Below the pieces are notes generated by a model. The model did not search any database and was not told the DNA's origin. It saw only the letters and a program-made list of their open reading frames with translations. From Rhea pennata (lineage: Eukaryota > Chordata > Aves > Rheiformes > Rheidae): 64,000 bases of DNA. A program made the translations under genes and the position numbers. Positions 55,301 to 64,000 of this stretch are shown here, one piece after another. The stretch's first letter is position 1, and every line of letters starts with the position of its first letter. The DNA lies in NCBI RefSeq assembly GCF_028389875.1, contig NC_084678.1, positions 18,072,899 to 18,136,898 of the forward strand, read 5' to 3'.

Positions 55301-58300
55301 AAATCCAGGAAACAGACATAACTGTCTAGCCCAAATAAAGTTATTTTATAGAAATGTTCCTGAACTAATTTTTTTTCTTCATCTGCTTCTTGAAAAGTGC
55401 TCGAGTGTGGCTCATACCCACCTCTTCCATCACATTTACACTGTAATGCAATTCATGGCCCAACAAACACCAACATCTACGTGGCAAGACCACAACAACG
55501 TTAGCCAAAAATCAAGACAAATCTTGGGGTAACAGAAGTACTACAGAGTAAGTGTCTGAATCTGTTGTTCAGTGGATTAGAATATCTACATAGCCAGCAG
55601 GAAGTGAGAGGTGTTAGCCCGGGAACACGCACGCTTCTGCAGACATGGGGATCTTGCCGTTTCCCAGCGGACTGCACTAACATGCATCTCATACGCAAAA
55701 TTAAAAACAAAAAAGTGTAACTCTTGTATTTGCTCTCAGTGGGATCTTTGGAAAAGGATTAGCAATTGTTGCTACTCTGAATCCCTCAGAAAGTATAATC
55801 CACAGCTGATCAGCTTTGTTCTCAGCTGACAGATACAGGCCACATTTTAGCACCCCTCAAGCGGCAAAGCACCCCCAGGCAGTCCGACCGGCTAACTGCA
55901 AAGGGAGCTTGTGCTCAGCCAAAGTCAGTATCACCTGCACAAAAAGGGTCATTTCCAGGGAGGAAACAGGGCAAGGCTGGAGGCAAAGGCTGCTGCCTGT
56001 CCCCAGCGCAAAATAAATGTTACACATAAAATATATTACATATACCTTCACAAACAAACAAAATATATTTATATTTCTTTTGAAATATAGATTTAAAAAT
56101 TCAGTCAGACACAGCACCAACAAAGGTTCCTTTACTAGGAAGGAAGTTACCAGCTGGCAGCTGAGAACAACTTTTTTAAGTATAAACACCCCAAAAGCTC
56201 ACAAAACTCACATACACATGAAGATAAACACTTCTCTTTCTTATTACCGAATAACACTGTTTTCTTTCCCATCCACTAGTTCACCTGCAAGTACCTGTAA
56301 TTCTAGGTGCTGTGACGCACCGCCTGCGCTTTGGGGCAACGCACGGGCGAGCTGCATCTCGTTTGCCCTGGGCAGGTCGTGCTGCACACGCTCACCCGCC
56401 TGCACTAAGAGCTCTCCTTAGACCAGTGCCGTCTTGGACTGTCCAGAGCCTTTCCCACTCCCGACAGACATGCAAGGCTTTGGAATGCAAGCAGGGTTTA
56501 AAATACCCTAATTAGATCGATCTTGACTTCAGCTGTGGTGTGTTGGAATACATATTAATCTATTCCATGGTTGGCACTGGCAGCTGCGCCAGCAGGAGGT
56601 CCTGTCAAATCAAACCGCAACATTACACTCCTCTGCCTTTATTATTTCCCCCCCTCCCCCTTTTTTCTGCATTTCATTGAAACAGGCACCTGCCTAGCAG
56701 GGGGGGAAGCTCTCATCGGCGGAGCTGAGCACAGGCACACTCCACTGGAGCCCTGACACAGAAAGCAAGCCTCCCCCTGGAGAAAGACAGCGAGGCGTGC
56801 GTTTCTGGGGACGAGAGGGGTGACAGCAGCCACGTGCTGGAAGAGAAGGATATTCTGATGAACTCACTAAAATTTAAAAGCCTTCTGTCTTGTAAAGAAC
56901 TCTTAAGATAAGTTGTGGTTTCTAAACAGGAGCAGGAAAGAGCAAGAAAAGAAAGAAAGCCACATCTTTCAGAAACTTTTACCCTTCCCAGATTCGTGCA
57001 CAAAACTCTGGGGCTTCAAGCCTGTTTGCTACCAAAAACTTCAGGAATCCCTAGCACATCCTAAGGGCAGGCCAATTCCACCAACTGCTCTCACAGGAGA
57101 AATACTGCAGCTAGATTTAAACATTGGCTTACCCGTGAGAAGCCGTGTATCCACTGCAAAGACCACCACCAGTCTAATTTAGGCATGCTCAGATGAGTCT
57201 GCTTGTGGTACCAGGATCAGCCACGCTATCTCCTACTGCACTGACTGACGGGGCAGAGAGACCTTGGCTTGCCATCAGCTGGAACAGCATTTGATCTCAA
57301 CTTCCCATTCAGTGACCCATTTCATCTTTGACTGTCTGAATGCGATTAAGCAATGAGTTATTGCACATTAGGTGCAGTGATTTCCTAATATAGAAAGTAT
57401 ACCTATAACATGAAAAAGACTTGAGGAATATTTACTACATATTGTGCGAGTTCTCCAGCACGTATCCCTCCCTTCACTTAGCATATTTTGATAGTCATTT
57501 TTCTTTTTAATGAACACACAATCATCATGAGTTGCTTTTCTCTCATTTGTTCTAGTGTTTTCTACCATTCTATTTGCCTTGCTAGAAAACAACAATCCAT
57601 AAGCAAAGATTCTAAGATTTTTAGTCTCAGAAACATATAAAGCAATTAACTAGAGAGCATCTGCTAAAGGATGTTGCTTCCACATTGACACTCTTTTATT
57701 CCATCACCAGATTTTAGCATCCCAAAATAAAATTAAATTAAATTAAAAAAACTGAACTTTTCCCCCCCAGCAGTAATAATGATCAGCTCTGGAAGCAGCA
57801 GAAAGTCTGATGAAACTGTCATCACTTGAAGAATTTAAAATCAAGACTTGGGAGGCACCAAACGTACAGGCTTTATTCAGTGGAGGCCAGCCTATTTTTC
57901 GTGAGACCAAGCTGTCTGCGAGAAGCTCAAACACACCTCCTTCTGCCAAGTTTACATCCCACTATTAAGAGCAGAGGCTATAGGTAATGCAACTCCCCAG
58001 CTGAGAGAGGAAAACAGCCTACATGAAGCACTGAGGCCAATACTGCCAAATCACTTCGGGATCCAGCTATGCATCCAACCCAGCCTAATCCAAAGGAGAT
58101 GAGGAGTGCTCAACCAGCTGACTTCTGGAGTTTCTCCTCTCCACACTTACTGAGGTACATAAAATATATCCAAACAAAGGTTTTGCAAGGCAACTTGCAA
58201 GGTCACAGAAGGCCTGCCACTCCTGCACCCCAGTAATTTTTTGGTTCATTATGAAGTTACAAGTGGAATTAAGAACATGCTATTTAAATGTTATAGCATC

Positions 58301-58906
58301 CAGTATGAATACCTCTTTCTACATGCATTAATACTTAGCATTTTAAAAGAGTACCCTACTCAAGTGTCTCAAAGTATTTTGCAGTAAAAAAAGTCTTGTC
58401 TTAGAACACTGACAGTAGTAAGAAATACTTCAGTTTTACTGATAGGTAAACTGAGGCCCGGAAAAGCTGAAAAAGGTATGCACTTGTTGTCCCTGGTGAG
58501 CTGGAATCCAACTATCACACTGAGTATAAGAAAAAATTCCTTCCAGTCACTGAGAAAATTTATTTTTGTGACATTCTTGTAACAGAATGTTAACTTTAAT
58601 TGAGATAAATTTAACTCTGTACTCAGTTGTCATGACTCATTCAAATAGCAGATTCCTGTTGTATTCTGGAGGGTTGATGGTAAAAATAAATTGCCATAAC
58701 AGAGTTCTGTTTAAATGGACTGATGCCTTCACTGGTTACTCATTTCAGAAGACCATCAATGAAAAATATTTTCTGCTGGCTAACAGAAGGTGTTCAGTTA
58801 ACAGAGATGAACTTTATCAGGTCATTCTTCTGTAGCCTTTCCACTCTTTCCATGGCCAAGGAACTTAGTTATGCAGCAGATATTCACTCCAAGGGCTTTT
58901 CTCTCA

Positions 58907-58943
<37 letters not shown>

Positions 58944-61900
58944 GAGAGAAATTCTCATTTGGAAATCAGCTGTACTAGTTCTAAGGTTATCAAATTAAGT
59001 CCCCTGAAGTAAAACTGACATCTAAGTCAAGAGAAAGCATTTAAATTAAGATGAATTGAACAAACATCCTTTTATAGTTCATTAGACTCTGCAAATGAGC
59101 AAAACTAGAGTCCAAACAATCATTCAGAGAAAGAGAGAATATATACCCTATCAAACAAGTTATGATTGCTTCAGTACAGACTCTCTAATTTACAATGAAA
59201 TTTGGTTTCCCCATTTTTAGCTGACTGAAGCTGTTCAAGAATTTCAAATTAGTACACAGTGCTTCTATTTGATTGTTGCTGGTGTCGTTCAGCAACAAAA
59301 ATCCTTTCATCTTTATGGACAAGCAAGACACCCTGTCTGACTCTTAGCTCTGTGCCCGCTGAAACTCTGTTACTCCCCCTGTCTCCTCCCCCAAAAGACA
59401 GTTTATGCTTTTTATTATTTTCATGGTCAGCACTCAAGAACAGACATCCCTGCAGCATCTCCCAACGTGTTTCAAAGTTTAGAGTACAAAAACATTATTT
59501 CAAATCTTACCCTAAATTTATTCCAAAAATTACCAAGACCCAAATTCACTCTTATTTTCTGCAATTACAGATGCTACGTATTTGCCTTGTTGCCCTTCCA
59601 TCTTTGTTTCACTGAAGCTGTAATAGTCAGACTCTTCTCAGGATGCCCCACCAGAACTCATGGGTCTCCTCTTTAACATGGTAGATCACATTTTTAATTC
59701 TCTTAAGTGTCTAAAGAAGTTCCAGTCTCAGACTGTCTAAGAGTACATTTTTCTCCAAAATTTGACCCTTATCTTTCTATCAATACCTACTATAAGCAGG
59801 CTATGTTATACTCCCACATATCGCTCACTTATCTGCATAAATTATCAACCGCCATTATTTGCTCCAAACAATGTCAAGCAGTATCTAAGGAGGCCTGGCT
59901 GACGTCATCCAAGAAATTCAGGCCGTAATTGCTTGAGAAAACTAATGAAACATACTATTTATAAAATGCAAGCATATATTTAAGAGGTTGGCAAGTATCA
60001 ATTCAATATACCTCATCTGTTTTCTGAGGTCTTTACAGCAAATAGAGGAGGATGCACAAGCAAAGCACACCCTGCTCCTTGGGAAATGAGCAGGTAAGAA
60101 TATGACTATTTGCTCCCCGACCTCAGCAAAAATTAGAAGTGTAATCATCTACATCATAATTTTGTCAGCTGAGCAAAGCTGAGATTCCAGCAATCACACC
60201 CACAAGACCACATCAAAGAAACACTACTTCCTACAATGATCGACCATCTCTCTCCTATACTGGCCAGCTGAGTTGGATACTCAAAAGTATTCTGACCTCA
60301 CAGAGGAACACTCTGTATTTCTGTCTGGAGTTGCAAAATACTTCTGTTTTTAATTGCTTTATTACCTCAGAAAAAAGAAATTGCTTCAAATGAGATTCTT
60401 TTTCTCCCCAACTTGATACTCTCCGCCATATATCATGATCTGTCCAATCAGACAAAATTCAGGTGTAGATTGTGTAGGCAGTTAGGCACCAACGGTCAAA
60501 TTTTTAGGCTCAAATCATACTTAAAATGGTAAGGCAATTTCCCCCTTTTTCTTTAATTATATAAATGCATATAAAGCTTAAATATTTACAGTTTGGATTA
60601 AAACTGCTCACAGGCTACCCTATATAACTATTTTAAACATTGTCAGCATCTGCAAAATTTAGGACAAAAATATAGTTACTCCTCACCCACCACTGGCACC
60701 TTTATGCTATTGAAAATAATAACTTCTTATAAAGTATTTCTTCTTATTTCTATCAAATTTAATATGGATCATAAAGTTTTGTAATAAATGAAAGCTGGCT
60801 AAGTTGCATTGACAAAACAATAAATATGCTAGTGAAAAAACCCTCAAATCAAGAACAAGATCTTCAAGACGATACAATAAATACTATTTTACACAGTACA
60901 TGTGAAAAACATTACTAGTATATGTATTTAAAATAAACACAATGGGGAGAGCATTTTCCTACCAGCATCAAAAAAAGAAAAGAAATATTTTGTGCTCTGA
61001 AGATAAAGCATCAGATAGATATCCAACGAGAGAAATATTTCTGCAGCTAACTATTAAAGCATCCTCAGGCCCATTGAGCCGCAGCCAATGGTGATACCTG
61101 CAACCTGACAGCACTTAGGAGCTACCAACAAAGGAAATATTAAGACAGGCCGAGGAGCTATGTCTCCGTGGACAAATGCTACTGGCAGAGCTGCTTGATG
61201 CCTCATCCTATGACAAAGCACTTTAACAAGGTTGTCAATTAAGTCGTGGTAATTAGGCTCTCAGGTTAACAGCCCATAGAGATTCATACTCTGCAGTGTA
61301 ACTACTGGTGGCTATCCGGATGCAGTCTCAGTAGCAGTAAGTTTGATGTGAATCTGTTCACAGTGCAAAGGTCTTTTTTTTTTTTTTTTTTTTTTAATAA
61401 ATACTGATGCCTTTGTTACAAAGCCATTCTAGTTATTCCTTTAAAGAAATATGTTCCCTCATTTGGCATACGCATGATCACTTTCCTAGTAGAAGAGGAT
61501 CATTCCGTTTTTGAGGGTTTGAATACAGGAGAAAATTTTATAAGAGAAGATGGCAAAGACAGACTGACAACTAGCATTCTGCTTGGTAAAGAAACAAGAC
61601 GTGCAGAAAAAGACGCACTCCTAGGATCAACGCAGCACAGAGGGCATTAATTCTCAAGCATCCTAGACTTATATGACTTCCCTTAAAACTAGTAAGCACT
61701 AAGAATTCATTTTAGTATTCCTGTTCAATCAGTAGCTTGTAATGGCTGACCACCAAACAGCAATGCCTCCAAGCACAGAATTATTGTGTTGCTGGTGAAA
61801 CATTTGGCAAAGTAAGGGCATATACTATGCTGCTTGTATGCACGTCAAGACAATGCCTCTGATGGGCTCCAGGCAAATTCTGTTAAACATCTCAATTAAC

Positions 61901-64000
61901 TTCAAGTGTTATAAACTCACTAATTCATCTGCCCAATGATGCAAAACAAAGAAAATTGGACTTACCATCACAGCTTTTTAGAGACTTTATTTTAATAAAA
62001 CTGATTTCTGGACTCATCTTAATGTCCTCCATTTCTACTTAGTATTAACGAGATGGAGGTATGATGCGAAGATACTTTGCAAGGACAGCTCTGCTTTACA
62101 GGGCAGATTTGCCTTCTTTCTAATACAAATAATTAATAACCTGACCCCTCCATAGGGGCTTTCTGAACTGCTACCTAATCCTCACAGTAGCCAAGGTGGC
62201 AAATAGATGTCATCTGCAGGCTCCAAATGGAACAGATGAGACAGAGGTTAAACTCACTTCCCCAAACTGAAAAATTAAGTCAATGACACGGGCAACAGAC
62301 CAGATCTCTCTGTTCCAAAGCTCATACTCCTGCCTGAGTTTTCTCTCAGTAAAAAGACTGAAGCGGCTTTATTTTCCTATTACAAATTAAGATTTCAAAA
62401 CGTCCCCTAAATCCATCAGAGTGCAACTGCACTCTGCAATTTGATTACACAAACCCCAGTAACGTAAGACAGCATTTCTTCCTTCACTATAATCTATGAA
62501 AGACAAGCAACACAATACAAGATAGATCAGGAAGCCAGAACTGGCAACCTTCGTGCAAATCATTACCATGCGTGGTGCTGGGCTGCAGGTAAGTACCTTC
62601 CCTCCACAAGCAAGTGCACTAGGAAAGCACACCCACACAACCCATGGCATTTCCAGTTCTGTTTTATTATCTCTGCCTCTCGGTCCCATTGTACTCAGGA
62701 TGCAGAGCTCATCTCTGCAGCTATTACAGCCTAAACATGCCTGCCAGGAACTGTCTGGCCAAGCCATTGCCTTCATTAATAAATGTTATCAACTTCCTAA
62801 TGTTGGTGCTCTCAAGCAAATGTACTGTTACCAGATCACCACTGGCACATTTTTCAAGAAGAAAATGGCTGCTTACTAAATTTGTCGCTTTTCACTACTA
62901 TGCCTTCTTTTAGGGAAAAATCAGAACAAGTACAGGCTTGCACCCCAAAATGCCACCTACTCTGCAGTTTTTCACTCACAATTCTGAAGAAAGAAGACAC
63001 CCAGTTCTGAGGGAAAGCAACTGAAATTAGTCCAGTGCTCAGTGTAGGTCTGAACGAAGCAGACCTTCTCTCTCTGTTTTTGCTCCTGAGACTATCAAGA
63101 CATCTGATAATAACTTAGATGCCAAGACTATACTAATTCACCATATAGAGATCTCATTTTGTTACTGTTTTCTTGCCGTTCTTCTCCAGTTTACTGTAAC
63201 AGTTAACGATGAATACTAGGCAAGTCTAAGATCCACTCAAACCTCTTTCAGTTTTTGACAATATTCATCCTTTACAGTACCGAACTGGTACAAAATCTCA
63301 AACAACACTGGCAGTATTTAAAATTTCTTCTAAGATGCAGTCAAGTATTAACAAAATGGAAAAAAGTAATATCAGAAGCAGGAGGGAACTGACTCAAGAT
63401 TCTGTTCAGCTTACAGATCTTGCAGTAATACTCCACAGAAGATTTGTGTTATAGCAGAGTTTTCCAGGGGAGAGAGAGAAAAAAAAAGTAGAAAAGAGGA
63501 ACTTTAAATGTGTGCAGTTTATTTCTGCAATGCCTGATGTTCATCGAGTCACACTTCAGCGCTCAGAGCCATGAAAACACTGCTTTTGAGATGACATTTG
63601 TAGTTGCCTCATTACTCTTTTCAAAAGAGTTTTGCATCAAAGAGGCAGAACTTCAAACAACAGAGCGTGCAGAGGTAAAATAACTTATTAACAGTACATG
63701 AAATGGAATCACAAGGAACTGCTGATACTGAAACAAGTAGGGCAGCTGTGTCATCAACAGCCAGCACTGCAACAGTGAATACGCAGGCTATTGCAGACTT
63801 GAAAGCTGCAGGAGGAGCAACGAAAGGACTGGTGATTTACTCATTATCTCCTTATTGGCAGGCTTTTCAGATACTTACTTCCCATTCATTCCTCCATCAC
63901 AATAAGAAGGATCTGGAGAGGGGCCTACCTTCATGCTCCTTTTCAGTTGTTCCAACTTTCTTTATCTTTTTCGGTGATTTCATGAAGAGTGGAAAGATGG
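34270..64000 (-). CDS. CTNNBL1: CTNNBL1, 3' part (last six coding exons), cut by the right edge
   Basis: Beta-catenin-like protein 1 is a nuclear armadillo-repeat protein of the PRP19-CDC5L spliceosomal complex. In mammals it binds nuclear localisation signals of CDC5L and PRP31, and the deaminase AID. The exons in the window are 64000-63929 (partial), 51353-51256, 50169-50089, 40821-40684, 40069-39997 and 34358-34270. All have GT/AG sites and the phases join without a break. They encode the last 182 residues, which would be about 382-563 on a 563-residue human numbering. This is the C-terminal part of the armadillo fold plus the terminal helices, with only conservative differences from the mammalian sequence I remember. 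No stop or frameshift is seen. The 5' two thirds lie beyond the window. Confidence 0.96.
34359..39996 (-). other. CTNNBL1: CTNNBL1 last intron
   Basis: 5.6 kb of AT-rich intron with A-rich tracts (35278-35307, 36819-36831 and 38880-38902) and one perfect 34-base tandem duplication. No further exon or recognisable mobile element is seen. Confidence 0.75.
38363..38430. repeat. Perfect 34-bp tandem duplication
   Basis: Two identical adjacent copies, 38363-38396 and 38397-38430, starting CTAGGGTTACTGACACC. Identity over the whole unit points to a recent duplication or an assembly artefact. Confidence 0.9.
39997..40069 (-). CDS. CTNNBL1: CTNNBL1 penultimate exon (73 bases)
   Basis: Acceptor GATTAG before 40069 and donor GTGAGT after 39997. 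It encodes [20 protein letters not shown] then HILK plus one base of the next codon. It is too short to stand out as an open frame and was found by matching the known protein. Confidence 0.96.
40684..40821 (-). CDS. CTNNBL1: CTNNBL1 internal exon (138 bases)
   Basis: Acceptor TTACAG before 40821 and donor GTAAAG after 40684. It encodes 46 residues from [20 protein letters not shown] to CNANVPQ, with the hydrophobic [18 protein letters not shown] helix. The mammalian protein has NDTEEE where this has DDMEDE and His where this has Leu in VLQLIC. Confidence 0.96.
43265..43920 (-). mobile_element. CR1 LINE, 5'-truncated, 3' end of ORF2
   Basis: The element reads on the minus strand and ends at tandem CATAGAATCATAGAAT words (plus strand), the typical CR1 3' terminus. 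An open frame runs from about 43915 to 43344 and matches the C-terminal part of the CR1 reverse transcriptase protein: [51 protein letters not shown] and [11 protein letters not shown]. The 5' end is truncated, as usual for CR1, and lacks the endonuclease and the RT catalytic YxDD region. It is in the same orientation as the host gene. Confidence 0.93.
48022..48106. repeat. Mixed TG/CA/TA microsatellite
   Basis: Alternating purine-pyrimidine sequence made of TATATA, CACACA, TGTGTATATG and TGTGTGCGTG blocks. It could form Z-DNA, but that is inference from composition. Confidence 0.85.
50089..50169 (-). CDS. CTNNBL1: CTNNBL1 internal exon (81 bases)
   Basis: Acceptor TTGCAG before 50169 and donor GTATGT after 50089. 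It encodes 27 residues, [20 protein letters not shown] then KIEGEKH, in phase 0 on both sides. It differs from the mammalian sequence at three or so positions. Confidence 0.95.
51256..51353 (-). CDS. CTNNBL1: CTNNBL1 internal exon (98 bases)
   Basis: Acceptor CTCCAG before 51353, donor GTGAGT after 51256. It completes a split Glu codon and encodes [20 protein letters not shown] followed by [12 protein letters not shown], the helical armadillo segment known from CTNNBL1. The preceding intron (51354-63928) is 12.6 kb. Confidence 0.96.
52848..52912. repeat. Purine tract: G14 run followed by A-rich sequence
   Basis: A run of 14 G (52855-52868) followed by GAGAAGAAAGGGG and A/G-only sequence. It is a polypurine-polypyrimidine mirror-type tract on the plus strand. 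Confidence 0.8.
54979..55004. repeat. A homopolymer of 26 bases
   Basis: An uninterrupted A run in a CTNNBL1 intron. No recognisable element precedes it. Confidence 0.85.
58360..58515 (+). mobile_element. MIR-like SINE fossil
   Basis: The segment TTTACTGATAGGTAAACTGA, then GGCCCGGAAAAGCTG and GAGCTGGAATCCAAC, follows the MIR core and 3' part: the GAGGAAACTGAGGC motif, the region corresponding to the cleared-gap TAAGTAACTTGCCC, and the GGATTCGAACC-like end. It is diverged, as expected for an amniote-wide ancient SINE. Confidence 0.6.
58908..58941. repeat. A homopolymer of 34 bases
   Basis: An uninterrupted A run in a CTNNBL1 intron, flanked by CTCACA and GTGAGAG, which form a short inverted pair around the run. 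Confidence 0.85.
61374..61395. repeat. T homopolymer of 22 bases
   Basis: A T run on the plus strand directly after a conserved-looking stretch; A run on the sense strand of CTNNBL1. Confidence 0.85.
62145..62335 (+). mobile_element. MIR-like SINE fossil
   Basis: The order of words matches MIR: CCTCACAGTAGCC, GGAACAGATGAGACAGAGGT, TAAACTCACTTCCCCAA and the end CTGTTCCAAAGCTCATACTC, comparable to the MIR 3' part. It is old and diverged, in the opposite orientation to CTNNBL1. Confidence 0.6.
63929..64000 (-). CDS. CTNNBL1: CTNNBL1 exon, partial (window edge)
   Basis: The sequence reads [20 protein letters not shown] and then EHE before a GTAGGC donor at 63928-63923, leaving a single G that completes a Glu codon in the next exon. 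The basic KSPKKIKK patch is conserved in CTNNBL1. The exon continues past the right edge, where two bases of the preceding codon are visible. Confidence 0.93.

Larger units (their letters stand above)
51354..63928 (-). other. CTNNBL1: CTNNBL1 intron (12.6 kb) upstream of the 98-base exon
   Basis: Mostly AT-rich. It contains homopolymer tracts, two MIR-like SINE fossils (listed) and several stretches that look conserved (about 56490-56640, 59800-59960 and 61050-61330). No extra exon, tRNA or snoRNA is recognised. Confidence 0.7.

Overview
The window is vertebrate nuclear DNA, most likely from a bird. Two genes with vertebrate orthologues are readable as spliced exons on the minus strand. A CR1 LINE with the typical 3' end (tandem CATAGAAT-type octamers on the plus strand) lies in an intron. 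GC-rich minisatellites of the kind common on avian microchromosomes are abundant. There are no operons, phage, CRISPR arrays or prokaryotic signals. I cannot name the species.

Layout. Positions 1-6175 hold no gene I can support: mixed sequence, a CpG-rich block and short simple repeats. VSTM2L is complete on the minus strand, with four coding exons: 22498-22390, 11800-11631, 9964-9914 and 6924-6652. All splice sites are GT/AG, the phases agree, and the joined product is 200 residues: a secretory signal, one V-set immunoglobulin domain and a short basic tail. A poly(A) signal lies at 6190-6195. The gene is packed with tandem arrays, in intron 3 (9051-9640), intron 2 (10746-11588), intron 1 (13682-14000 and 16009-16425) and directly upstream of the promoter region (22757-23284 and 23515-23900). 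Intron 1 alternates CpG-rich blocks with short AT-rich blocks that look like conserved noncoding elements.

Positions 23900-34110 are intergenic. They contain a MITE-like palindrome, a 37-base A run, a CpG-rich/TATA promoter-like block near 27.5-27.9 kb, a CpG-rich block at 28.6-28.9 kb and another minisatellite (29005-29523). From 34110 to the right edge lies the 3' part of CTNNBL1 on the minus strand: the last six coding exons, the first of them cut by the window edge, encoding the C-terminal 182 residues. Its introns hold the CR1, two MIR-like SINE fossils, microsatellites and several AT-rich conserved-looking stretches.

CTNNBL1 followed by VSTM2L on the same strand is the gene order I recall from human 20q11.23, so the window looks like a conserved synteny block. 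The two genes are not known to work together: CTNNBL1 is a nuclear armadillo-repeat protein of the PRP19-CDC5L spliceosomal complex, and VSTM2L is a small Ig-domain protein of the secretory pathway described as a humanin-binding protein in neurons. I found no new biological system. The most unusual things are the density of minisatellites placed against VSTM2L functional borders, and the fact that the frames of VSTM2L exons 2 and 3 stay open through their splice donors into those arrays.
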